A stretch of DNA of 6,646 nucleotides from Methanomassiliicoccaceae archaeon (GCA_009778275.1 WRKC01000053.1:1-6646), one strand, 5' to 3'. Counted from the stretch's first letter, positions 1 through 6,431 are shown. Translations and numbers: made by a program. Notes: generated from the sequence alone by a model not told the origin.

Positions 1-1719
1 AAGAAGATCGTATACTTAACGAGGACCATCTCTCAGTCCGACCAGGTGATGAAAGAACTGAAAGCGGTATCATCTATAAAGCAAGTGTCCGGAATAACGA
101 TCACGGGGAGGAACAAATCCTGCCCTCTTTTTGCGGGAGAGAACATGGATGCACTGCCCCCGAACGTTCTGTCCCTGATGTGCGACGAGAGGAAGAAAAA
201 GAGCACAAACGGCAGCAGAGGGGGCTGCAGATTCTTCGAAAGGACCAGATCGGAGATCGGCAGCACCATGGGGTACTGTCAGAGGGAATTCCCTACCTCG
301 GCGGAGTTGGATGCCCACTGTGAGAGGTCGGGGGTCTGCCCGTACGAGATGAAGAAGATCCTGATGAAAGAGATGGATGTTGTTGTCGCGCCCTACGTCC
401 ATATACTGTCGGAGGACATCCGGACCAATTTCATTGCCAATCTGGGAGGCGAGGACGTCCAGCTGTTGTTGATCGTGGATGAGGCGCATAACATCATAGA
501 TGCGGCAAGGGAGCAGGAGAGCTTCTCCATAACATCGAAGATGATCGAGGCCGCCGCCGAGGAGTGCACCGTCACGAAGACGGCCGAGGTATTGAATGGT
601 GTGAAGACGGAGGATATAATAAGATACCTCAAGGCGGCCCTCAGGCAGCTTGCGACCGATAATATCCCATTCGGAAAAACGGAATTCAGGCTCGGGAAGG
701 ACGCGATAGAGAACATGATGACCAAGCGTTTCGGATTCACCAGGAATGATCTGAACGTCCTGATAGAGGACATGATCGGCATAGGCGAAAGACGCATGGA
801 CGCACTGGCGGAAAAAGGAGATTTTTCCATCTCCGAGATATACACCCTCGGTGTGGCCCTGAAAGATTGGGTAACGTCTAATAACGACAGGTATGTGAGG
901 TCTGTGAAGACATCCGAGAACGGAGAGTATCTTTTTGCCGCATGCATAGACCCATCGGACATAGTGGCTTTCATGCAGGAGCAGAAGGGGGCTGTCCACA
1001 TGTCAGGCACCCTTCAGCCGCTTGAACAGTATTACAAGATAATGGGACTTCCCAGGACCACTGTCGCAAGAACGTTCCCTTCCCCCTTCCCAAAGGAGAA
1101 CAGACCCGTTGTGTATGCGGAGGATGTGACCACCAAATTCGATAAGAGAGACCCGGTCATGATCGCGCGTATCGAGAAAAGGATCGCGGAGCTCTGCAAC
1201 GCTGTCGACAGGAACACTCTGGTGCTATTCTCTTCATACAAAATGATGAAAGAGATGCGCCCTTCCTTAGAACGGGACATCGGCAGAACTCTGTTCTGGG
1301 AAGAATCGGGCCAGCAAAAAAGGACGATGAGAGCGTTGGATGCATTCAGAAAAGGCACCGGTGGCGTGTTCTTCTGTGTGATGGGGGGTTCCATCGCGGA
1401 AGGGATGGACTTCCCGGGCGAAGAACTGTGTTTTTCCATCATAGTGGGGATACCTTTCCCGCCCCCGTCCCTTGAACAGAAAGCGATGTCGGAGATGTTC
1501 GACGCGAGGTACGGTCCCGGGACCGGATGGAAGTTCACGAGCGAGGTCCCCGCAATAAGAAAGATAAGGCAGGCTATCGGCAGGATGATCAGGAACGAGA
1601 CCGACTACGGGATGGCCGTGATCCTCGATTCCAGAGTATCCGAGTACAAGAGACAGCTGGAAGCCGTTCCTTCAAAGGATCCGGTGAAGGATGCGGTCGA
1701 ATTCTTCTCAAAAAGATGA
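1..1719 (+). CDS. xpd: XPD/Rad3-family Fe-S DNA helicase (5' end missing)
   Basis: This is a superfamily 2, 5'-3' DNA helicase of the XPD/Rad3 type, a family linked in archaea to DNA repair and genome maintenance. The frame is already open at base 1 and encodes KKIVYLTRT..SQSDQV, which is helicase motif Ia. The start and Walker A motif therefore lie upstream, and about 570 residues are visible. Cysteines at 121, 181, 226 and 337 align by context (GRNKSC, LMC, GGCRFFER, GVCPYE) with the four ligands of the XPD [4Fe-4S] domain. The DEAH box is at 478-489, MSGTL (motif III region) near 1000, LVLFSSYK near 1220, GGSIAEGMDFPG near 1384 and the arginine-finger motif QAIGRMIRN at 1570. The stop is TGA at 1717-1719. 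The GTG at 46 is internal to motif Ia and is not a start. Two extra cysteines (277, 319) sit in the Fe-S region. A DinG-like helicase is less likely because IPFPPPSLEQKA and the C-terminal motifs read as archaeal XPD. Confidence 0.95.
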   Translation, partial: KKIVYLTRTISQSDQVMKELKAVSSIKQVSGITITGRNKSCPLFAGENMDALPPNVLSLMCDERKKKSTNGSRGGCRFFERTRSEIGSTMGYCQREFPTSAELDAHCERSGVCPYEMKKILMKEMDVVVAPYVHILSEDIRTNFIANLGGEDVQLLLIVDEAHNIIDAAREQESFSITSKMIEAAAEECTVTKTAEVLNGVKTEDIIRYLKAALRQLATDNIPFGKTEFRLGKDAIENMMTKRFGFTRNDLNVLIEDMIGIGERRMDALAEKGDFSISEIYTLGVALKDWVTSNNDRYVRSVKTSENGEYLFAACIDPSDIVAFMQEQKGAVHMSGTLQPLEQYYKIMGLPRTTVARTFPSPFPKENRPVVYAEDVTTKFDKRDPVMIARIEKRIAELCNAVDRNTLVLFSSYKMMKEMRPSLERDIGRTLFWEESGQQKRTMRALDAFRKGTGGVFFCVMGGSIAEGMDFPGEELCFSIIVGIPFPPPSLEQKAMSEMFDARYGPGTGWKFTSEVPAIRKIRQAIGRMIRNETDYGMAVILDSRVSEYKRQLEAVPSKDPVKDAVEFFSKR

Positions 1720-1834
1720 ACGGCTGACAACAGAATATTTATTGGCGTATCTTGATTATCGTGAAGGCAGAGGAGTGTCGGTCCTGATGGGACCGGGTCC
1801 TTAACGTGTACCGGACGAAAAGGTTTCGGTCCTT

Positions 1835-1921
1835 TTAAGGATGTTTGACCGTGACCGCAATGGTCACGTCACCAATCCGAATACGAACCGTGATGTGGCC
1901 GTATTGCATTTCGGCTGTCAT
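1835..1921 (-). CDS. Possible 28-residue microprotein with strong SD
   Basis: This short frame reads MTAEMQYG and ends AVTVKHP followed by TAA. The centre (ITVRIRIGD then VTIAVTV) alternates hydrophobic and polar residues like a small beta hairpin, and no homologue is recognised. The main support is upstream: AGGAGGTG at 1934-1927 with a 5-base spacer to ATG, the best ribosome binding site in the window. A minus-strand TATA-like box (2023-2030) and the 1939-1993 hairpin precede it. Evidence against it is codon use: three ATT codons plus CGT and CGG, where neighbouring genes favour ATA/ATC and AGG/AGA. Its coding sequence also coincides with one of the inverted repeats, so the reading frame may be accidental. 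The frame stays open upstream to 2104, but that would run through the SD and the promoter-like box, so the 1921 start is preferred. Confidence 0.3.
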   Translation of the reverse strand: MTAEMQYGHITVRIRIGDVTIAVTVKHP

Positions 1922-1926
1922 TACAA

Positions 1927-1934
1927 CACCTCCT
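1927..1934 (-). promoter_or_regulatory. Near-perfect Shine-Dalgarno for the 28-codon ORF
   Basis: Read on the minus strand this is AGGAGGTG, an eight-base complement to the usual archaeal 16S rRNA 3' end (CACCUCCU). It sits five bases before the ATG at 1921. The foot of the 1939-1993 hairpin lies five bases further upstream, so folding there could affect access to the site. Confidence 0.45.
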
Positions 1935-2022
1935 GCCAGATGGTCCGGGGTTTGCCGCCTTGTGTGGAAGGCACCGAACCCGGGCTTCCCATCCAACGGC
2001 ATTCTCCAAACGTCGGATCGTC

Positions 2023-2030
2023 CATATAAG
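2023..2030 (-). promoter_or_regulatory. Possible TATA box, minus strand
   Basis: The minus strand reads CTTATATG, matching six of eight positions of the archaeal TTTATATA consensus. A start about 26 bases downstream would fall near 2000, just before the 1993-1939 hairpin and the SD of the small ORF. The box is close to symmetric, so it could also be read on the plus strand. Confidence 0.3.
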
Positions 2031-2107
2031 CCTGGCATGGGGAGATCTCCGAATTGTCCGAAAATGAAGAAAGAATACTTTTTATGTGCGGCAGAAAAAT
2101 GCAAACT

Positions 2108-2116
2108 CTAAATATT
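2108..2116 (+). promoter_or_regulatory. TATA box of the BASS transporter gene
   Basis: CTAAATATT is centred about 26 bases before the ATG at 2138. That places the transcription start at or next to the start codon and implies a leaderless mRNA. No Shine-Dalgarno sequence is visible before 2138, which agrees. Confidence 0.6.
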
Positions 2117-2137
2117 GACTGCTGATAAAGAAGTGTC

Positions 2138-3064
2138 ATGGCAATGATGAGCACTCTGTCCAACGTCGGTGTCTGGATAGTGCTGGGCATCGTCTGCGCC
2201 ATTCTTATAGGACCTATCGGAGATATTTCATCGACGCTGATAGTCTTCGTCCTGATCATTCAGATGACGCTGTCAATGGATGGGATGTCTTTCAGTGCGA
2301 AAACGCTCAAAGAGAGCAAAAAACCAATAATATACTCAGTTATCGCATGCTTCGGCATCTCAACGGTGACTGCGCTTCTCATGGGATCCTTTTTCATGGC
2401 CGACTACCCGGAAATATGGAAAGGATGGGTCATGCTTGCGGCCGTTCCATGCGCCGTATCCGTGGTCATGGTATCGTTCTTCTCCAAAGGGAACACAACG
2501 ATGTGCGTCCTCTCTGTAGCAGCGATATACCTGATAGCTTTGATATTGACACCGCTGATAACGCGCGTCCTGATAGGGGAGTCGGTCAGCGTCCTCAAGA
2601 TATTTTCGTATGTGATATTGTTCGTCGCGGTGCCGATGGCGGCCTCCGTACCGCTTAAGAAGGTGAAGATCAGCAGGAATGCGAGAGTGATCGTGATCAA
2701 CGCCATGCTGTTCTTATTGGTGTTCATGTCGCTCGGGCAGAACAGAGAATACCTTTTTTCCGATACGGGGATAGTGCTTATCATCGCAGCCGCAAGTGCG
2801 GTCAGAGTGTTCGGGGTAAGCTTCGCTGTGCTGTTTTTCCTAAAGAAAAAAGGAGTGGGAAGGGACGACAGTATGGTCTATATCCCAATGGCCGTCTGGA
2901 AGAATTCGGGGTTGGGAGTGACGCTCTGCTTCGTTCTTTTCGGCAGTATGGCGGAGGCCGCAATACCGTGCGCCATATCTCTGCTGGTCGAACTTCTGTG
3001 GTTCGCAGTGGTTGCGGGCCGCATAGAGAAGGTTTGGCCCAACCCGTCTCCCACCGACGGTTGA
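2138..3064 (+). CDS. BASS-family (bile acid:Na+ symporter-like) membrane transporter
   Basis: The product is a 308-residue polytopic membrane protein with about nine or ten hydrophobic helices, at roughly 10-28, 31-47, 62-87, 96-115, 120-141, 153-172, 183-199, 209-236, 252-271 and 273-294. Two features point to the bile acid:Na+ symporter (BASS/SBF) fold. One is the segment AAVPCAVSVVMVSFF followed by SKGNTTMCVLS after helix 4. The other is AVWKNSGLGVTLC in helix 9, which resembles the family's crossover-helix motif near the Na+ sites. Family members move organic anions, often with Na+; the substrate here cannot be read from sequence. ACR3 arsenite exporters are relatives, but no arsenic gene is nearby. 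The start at 2138 is chosen from the TATA spacing; ATG at 2144 or 2147 is also possible. The gene appears monocistronic, with a tRNA promoter immediately after its stop. Confidence 0.85.
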   Translation: MAMMSTLSNVGVWIVLGIVCAILIGPIGDISSTLIVFVLIIQMTLSMDGMSFSAKTLKESKKPIIYSVIACFGISTVTALLMGSFFMADYPEIWKGWVMLAAVPCAVSVVMVSFFSKGNTTMCVLSVAAIYLIALILTPLITRVLIGESVSVLKIFSYVILFVAVPMAASVPLKKVKISRNARVIVINAMLFLLVFMSLGQNREYLFSDTGIVLIIAAASAVRVFGVSFAVLFFLKKKGVGRDDSMVYIPMAVWKNSGLGVTLCFVLFGSMAEAAIPCAISLLVELLWFAVVAGRIEKVWPNPSPTDG

Positions 3065-3065
3065 G

Positions 3066-3073
3066 TTAAATAT
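3066..3073 (+). promoter_or_regulatory. TATA box of tRNA-Ser
   Basis: TTAAATAT is centred about 26 bases before the first base of the tRNA at 3096. It begins one base after the transporter stop codon, so the tRNA has its own promoter. Confidence 0.65.
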
Positions 3074-3095
3074 GAACAGTTTATTGCCAAACCAA

Positions 3096-3180
3096 GCGGA
3101 GGTAGCTAAGCCTGGCCCACGGCGCCGGTCTTGAAAACCGGTGGTGATTCACCCCGGGAGTTCGAATCTCCCCCTCCGCG
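3096..3180 (+). tRNA. tRNA-Ser(UGA)
   Basis: A complete type II cloverleaf is visible. The acceptor stem GCGGAGG (3096-3102) pairs with CCTCCGC (3173-3179), and the discriminator base is G at 3180. The anticodon stem CCGGT/ACCGG encloses the seven-base loop CTTGAAA, with anticodon TGA at 3132-3134. A long variable arm (3142-3155, GGTG/CACC) is the serine hallmark. The T arm is GGGAG-TTCGAAT-CTCCC (3156-3172). CCA is not encoded and must be added after transcription, and there is no intron in the anticodon loop. The tRNA reads UCA and, by wobble, other UCN codons. Confidence 0.97.
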
Positions 3181-3254
3181 CCTGTCCTTCAGGGCGGTGT
3201 GCTCTGCCGATATATGGCAATGATGTATGTTTCTGTCAAAATAGGTTCAACAAG

Positions 3255-3262
3255 AATATATT
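3255..3262 (+). promoter_or_regulatory. TATA box of nitroreductase-sfsA
   Basis: AATATATT is centred about 26 bases before ATG 3285 but only about 17 before ATG 3276. This spacing favours a leaderless start at 3285. The box probably drives both the nitroreductase and sfsA. Confidence 0.6.
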
Positions 3263-3284
3263 CGAACATTGTAATATGACCATT

Positions 3285-3854
3285 ATGAATGAAGCCCTCA
3301 AGAACATCTACGGCAGGGCCTCTGTCAGGAAATATTTGACAGAGAAGGTCCCGGATGAAGATATAAAAGAGATACTTAAAGCAGGATTCCACGCTGCCAA
3401 CGGTATGAACCGCCAAGCCCTCGAATTCGTTGTGGTGGAGAACAAGGACTCCATCGCCAAATACAACAGGAAAGCGATAATCTTATTCGCGGAGATGGCC
3501 AGGGCCTCCGGCCACCCGAACCCCATGGTCGAGAAGATGGCGGAGAATCCCAATGCGAACATCTTTCACGGTGCACCGGTACTCGTTTTTGTCTTTGCTA
3601 ATCCAAGTGCGGTGACGCCTGTCGAGGACGGTTCGCTTGCAGTGGGCAACATGATGCTCGCTTCACATTCAATGGGATACGGCACATGTTTCATCGGTTT
3701 CGCGGCGGGACTCGGTAACGACCCGGAATTCAGAAAGGAGTGCGGTGTGCCGGACAGCTACAGGTACGTAGCATGCATGGTGCTCGGCAGACCGGATGGT
3801 GAAATAGAGAAACATTCCCGCTCAGGGGTGAAGGTCCTGAGTTGGATCAAGTGA
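3285..3854 (+). CDS. Nitroreductase-family FMN oxidoreductase
   Basis: This 189-residue protein belongs to the nitroreductase superfamily: FMN-binding, usually dimeric, NAD(P)H-dependent enzymes. The N-terminal R11-A-S-V-R15 followed by KYL is the family's FMN phosphate/ribityl-binding RxSxR motif. The middle has HGAPVLVFVFA (95-105), and G131-YGTCFIG matches the family's typical glycine-rich GxGTxxxG segment. The C-terminal VLGRPDGE is also typical. The natural substrate (quinone, nitro compound, flavin or other) is unknown. The start at ATG 3285 is preferred because the TATA box sits 26 bases before it. ATG 3276 would add MTI, and longer extensions would run into the tRNA. SfsA follows after four bases, which suggests cotranscription but does not by itself define a pathway. 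Confidence 0.88.
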   Translation: MNEALKNIYGRASVRKYLTEKVPDEDIKEILKAGFHAANGMNRQALEFVVVENKDSIAKYNRKAIILFAEMARASGHPNPMVEKMAENPNANIFHGAPVLVFVFANPSAVTPVEDGSLAVGNMMLASHSMGYGTCFIGFAAGLGNDPEFRKECGVPDSYRYVACMVLGRPDGEIEKHSRSGVKVLSWIK

Positions 3855-3858
3855 ATCG

Positions 3859-4551
3859 ATGAGATATCCTGACACTGTGGCAGGGACCTTCATCGAAAGG
3901 CCGAACAGATTCATCGCATACGCAGAGATCAACGGTAAGACGGAGAAATGCCACGTCAAGAATACCGGCAGATGCAAAGAACTCTTGATACAGGGAGCCA
4001 AAGCGGTGCTCTCAGTCTCTGACAACCCCGACAGGTCCACAGCATACGACCTTATCGGTATCTACAAAGGCGATATGCTCGTGAACATCGATTCTCAGGC
4101 GCCGAACAAGGCGGTTGCCGAATCGATACGCCGCATACCCGGGTTCGAGAGTGCGGATGAGGTCCGCCCCGAATATCGGTACGGTGCATCGCGCATAGAT
4201 ATCTTTGCAAAAGCCGGCAGCACAAAGAAATTGATGGAGGTCAAAGGCGTCACTCTGGAGAAGGACGGCACCGCTCTTTTCCCGGACGCACCCACGGAAC
4301 GCGGCCTCAAGCACGTGAGAGAACTGGAGGCATCACTTAAGGAAGGATACGAAGCGTACATGATGTTCCTTATACAAATGACCGGCCCGACAGCTTTCTC
4401 TCCCAACTATGATATGCACGAGGAGTTCGCATTAGAAGTGGAAAGGGCGCAAAAGATGGGTGTGAAGGTGCTCGCATATGATTGCAGGGTCACCGAGGAT
4501 ACGATGTCATTGGGAAAACCGATCGATGTTGTATTCAGAGATTACTCGTAA
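3859..4551 (+). CDS. sfsA: SfsA family protein
   Basis: The product is a 230-residue member of the SfsA family, named after the Escherichia coli sugar fermentation stimulation protein; the archaeal role is unsettled. Family landmarks occur in order: RPNRFIAY (14-21), HVKNTGR (32-38) with ELLIQG, D78-SQAPN, YGASRID (108-114), MEVKGV (126-131), FPDAPTERG (141-149) with KH after it, and a C-terminal GVKVLAYDC. The SRID aspartate and the E-V-K triplet resemble a PD-(D/E)xK nuclease-like core, while the N-terminal half is OB-like in the family; both are family knowledge. Length is normal. The gene starts four bases after the nitroreductase stop with no clear SD, consistent with a shared mRNA. Its last ten bases overlap the convergent minus-strand gene. 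Confidence 0.93.
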   Translation: MRYPDTVAGTFIERPNRFIAYAEINGKTEKCHVKNTGRCKELLIQGAKAVLSVSDNPDRSTAYDLIGIYKGDMLVNIDSQAPNKAVAESIRRIPGFESADEVRPEYRYGASRIDIFAKAGSTKKLMEVKGVTLEKDGTALFPDAPTERGLKHVRELEASLKEGYEAYMMFLIQMTGPTAFSPNYDMHEEFALEVERAQKMGVKVLAYDCRVTEDTMSLGKPIDVVFRDYS

Positions 4552-5456
4552 TCCACGTCGGAAACGGTCTTTTTGTCGACTTCCCTGTCCTCTTCTGCGA
4601 TGACCGTCTGCACAAGTTTCAGATACTTGCTGAGTGCGGTCTCCTGGTCTTTGATCATCTGATGCACCAGATATACGTTCTTCATCGCCGCGGGGGCATC
4701 TATGAACTTCCCCTTTTCAGGCTCGTCCCTGATCATGTTGATGATGATGGACTTCATCGATTTTGTGCCGGCCATCGTGCCTTGGTATCCGACGACCGCT
4801 TCCAAGGCGGATACTCCGTAAGATGTAGCGTTTATGTATTCCATCGCCGCGTCGCACAGATCGGAATAGTAACTGAAATCTATATCCTCTACCAGATGAG
4901 TGAAGTTCTCACGGAGCTTTTCCTGATAATATGCGTATGTATCCAACTTGGATTTGCCCACATCGGAAATGAGTTCTGACGGGCCGAACATGTCTTTCAT
5001 GTCCTTGATCGTGAAAGCGGCGTTTATCTGGAACTTCCTTACCGTCTTATCGTTCGGGGTGATCACCATGTTCTTCCTTACCAGATACATATCGATCACT
5101 GGCTGAATGATCTTATTGTGGCGTACGATGGCTTTCCTTTCATCGCGCCGCCTCTTTCTTTTCTCGTTGCGGGCGTTGATCGTGTCCATTATTATGACCG
5201 CGAACAGCAACGCGAACACGCTGCCCATGCTGCTTCTTATGATGTCCTGAAGGTCCATATGCCCCTCGGAAAAGACCTCCACTATCGTCCATGCGAGGAT
5301 TATGTACAGAACGATCGCCAATATAGATAGGATCAGTAATCTGGACTCATGTACCATCTCCGTGCGTTCCGACGGCTTTCTGTGAGTGGTGCGGAGCAGA
5401 TCGGAATCCTTTATCTTACCGATGACGTTCGGAACCTTCACTTTCGGTACGTTCAT
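4542..5456 (-). CDS. Two-helix membrane protein with large cytosolic domain, unknown family
   Basis: I do not recognise this 304-residue protein. Residues 1-37 are polar and basic. Two hydrophobic helices follow (about 39-61, LLILSILAIVLYIILAWTIV, and about 75-92), joined by a short loop. A very basic stretch comes next (NEKRKRRRDERK, 97-108), so both termini are probably cytosolic by the positive-inside rule. The remaining roughly 200 residues are mostly helical and charged, with no catalytic motif I can name. The ATG at 5456 overlaps the upstream stop as ATGA and has GAGGT six bases before it, so translation is coupled to the P-loop gene. The frame is open further upstream to 5603, but that would lie inside the upstream gene. 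A role as membrane anchor, partner or substrate of the kinase-like protein is inference from the coupling alone. Confidence 0.75.
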   Translation of the reverse strand: MNVPKVKVPNVIGKIKDSDLLRTTHRKPSERTEMVHESRLLILSILAIVLYIILAWTIVEVFSEGHMDLQDIIRSSMGSVFALLFAVIIMDTINARNEKRKRRRDERKAIVRHNKIIQPVIDMYLVRKNMVITPNDKTVRKFQINAAFTIKDMKDMFGPSELISDVGKSKLDTYAYYQEKLRENFTHLVEDIDFSYYSDLCDAAMEYINATSYGVSALEAVVGYQGTMAGTKSMKSIIINMIRDEPEKGKFIDAPAAMKNVYLVHQMIKDQETALSKYLKLVQTVIAEEDREVDKKTVSDVDYE

Positions 5457-6406
5457 GATCCGACCTCGCATTTTGAAATGACCGCTCCGATAAGTTCTTG
5501 GGTCTCCCGTGCGGTCTTTATCGTGTTCACGAGATATATCTCGCATCTGGAAAGGAACTCCGAAAAGAACTTGCTCCTTATTCTGCCCTTGTGATCGTTC
5601 CAAACGATCTGGTGGGGGTTGCAGAAGTCATTTATCAGCAGATAGTCCAGCCCTTCCTCCGGACTGAGCTGCCTTATCGCGACCGGGTCGTTATAATCCC
5701 GTTTCAAAAAGAAGACGTATCTTATTTTGGTCATGGGTATGACCGATGATTCACCGGCGACCCACCTTACGTTCGCTACCCCCCGGTCCTTGTTGTCAAA
5801 ATGCACTTGGCTTACGAGAGGCCTGTATTCTTCCCAGACATCTCCGATGTCGGCATCGATGTAGCAGTTCTTCTCCGAGGCGTATGCCATGGGTCTTCCG
5901 TTGCCGAGCTTGACGAAATACCAGTCGTCCGAGATCAGGTGCGCGTTCTTCGTTCTCAGAAGCCCCCATGACTGAGTGGTCTTCCCCGTTTTTGACGGTG
6001 CTATAAGGGTAACTCCCTTCCCGTCCATATCCAGCACCGCACCGTGAACGGAATATGTGTCGTGCGCTTCCTCCAAAATGTTTCCGGATATTCCCAGCGC
6101 GATGCTCTTTATCCACCCGTAATAATCAAAATTGAATAGGAATGCGGTATTGAACGTAGGTTCGAAAAGAACTTTCATCTCGCATGACGGGTCATTGATA
6201 GAATAGATCTTTGCATGTGCCCTTATGTCCTCGGACATTGAATAGAAATTATCCCCCCACATCTTAAGATGCTCCCTGTCCTCGGTCAGGAATTCGACGC
6301 AGAGGCCGTGGATGTCCGCCTTTGACGAGTATGCCTTGAGGCCTTTGTATTTGAGGCGCAGTTCCGACGCTTCCTCGACCCCGATGACTTCCACTTCGTA
6401 GCCCAT
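5453..6406 (-). CDS. HPr kinase/PEPCK-fold-like P-loop protein
   Basis: This 317-residue soluble protein has an HprK-like nucleotide-binding core. The motif HGAVLDMDGKGVTLIA (121-136) leads into the Walker A APSKTGKT (136-143), followed by LISDDWYF (157-164), whose paired aspartates resemble the metal-binding DD of HPr kinase and related PEPCK-fold enzymes. Residues 1-115 form a separate N-terminal region with no recognised motif. Canonical HPr kinase has GxSGxGKS and a C-terminal signature that I do not see, and no HPr gene is nearby, so HPr is unlikely to be its substrate. Similar proteins occur as kinase-like members of peptide-modification clusters, but no such partners are present. The start at 6406 follows a TATA-like box about 30 bases upstream. 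The gene is first of a two-gene operon with the membrane protein, joined by an ATGA overlap. Confidence 0.75.
   Translation of the reverse strand: MGYEVEVIGVEEASELRLKYKGLKAYSSKADIHGLCVEFLTEDREHLKMWGDNFYSMSEDIRAHAKIYSINDPSCEMKVLFEPTFNTAFLFNFDYYGWIKSIALGISGNILEEAHDTYSVHGAVLDMDGKGVTLIAPSKTGKTTQSWGLLRTKNAHLISDDWYFVKLGNGRPMAYASEKNCYIDADIGDVWEEYRPLVSQVHFDNKDRGVANVRWVAGESSVIPMTKIRYVFFLKRDYNDPVAIRQLSPEEGLDYLLINDFCNPHQIVWNDHKGRIRSKFFSEFLSRCEIYLVNTIKTARETQELIGAVISKCEVGS
5463..5467 (-). promoter_or_regulatory. Ribosome binding site fixing the membrane-protein start
   Basis: The minus strand reads GAGGT with a six-base spacer to the ATG at 5456. It lies in the last codons of the P-loop gene and supports the ATGA-overlap start over the longer open frame. 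Confidence 0.6.
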
Positions 6407-6431
6407 GATATCGGAGACGGATGGAGATATT

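Larger units (their letters stand above)
1779..2016. other. Inverted-repeat-rich gap, candidate structured RNA
   Basis: The 418-base gap between the helicase and the transporter holds a chain of potential hairpins. They are 1779-1795 (CGGTCC/GGACCG), 1813-1832 (GGACGAAA/TTTC-G-GTCC), 1839-1878 (GGAT, TGAC and GTGACC paired with GGTCAC, GTCA and ATCC), 1880-1905 (AATACG/CGTATT), 1939-1993 (GATGG, CC, GGGTTTG and GCCTT paired with their complements around the loop GTGTGG) and 1993-2016 (CCAACG/CGTCGG with one mismatch). G-U wobbles favour the plus strand in the 1939-1993 arm and the minus strand in the 1993-2016 arm, so the transcribed strand is unresolved. A plus-strand A/T box at 1735-1743 could start an RNA near 1766. 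The sequence lacks the conserved cores I would expect of archaeal RNase P RNA or SRP RNA. It may be a novel RNA, a leader, or intergenic palindromes. Confidence 0.35.

Noticed and set aside
46..48. GTG as a start codon for the helicase
   Set aside because: The upstream codons from base 1 already encode conserved motif Ia, so the gene begins before the window.
70..1010. Long open frames on the minus strand opposite the helicase (over 200 and 300 codons)
   Set aside because: They are antisense to clear helicase motifs, have no recognisable domains and arise from codon composition of the real gene.
1841..2111. Plus-strand and long minus-strand frames of 60-110 codons in the gap
   Set aside because: They lack ribosome binding sites and recognisable domains, and they run through promoter-like and palindromic sequence. 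Only the 28-codon frame has a good SD.
1720..2137. RNase P RNA or SRP RNA
   Set aside because: The size is right, but I could not find the GAGGAAAGUCC-type core or ACAGAA-GGCUUA ending of RNase P RNA, nor the GGAAG..AGCAG helix 8 motif of SRP RNA, on either strand.
3181..3193. Small hairpin CCTG-TCCTT-CAGG after the tRNA
   Set aside because: A four-base stem with no T-run is too weak to call a terminator.
3141..3284. Longer nitroreductase starting inside the tRNA
   Set aside because: It would encode tRNA sequence, add a non-homologous N-terminus, and ignore the TATA box at 3255-3262.
5457..5603. N-terminal extension of the membrane protein to 353 residues
   Set aside because: It overlaps the end of the P-loop gene by 150 bases, while an SD and an ATGA overlap support 5456.
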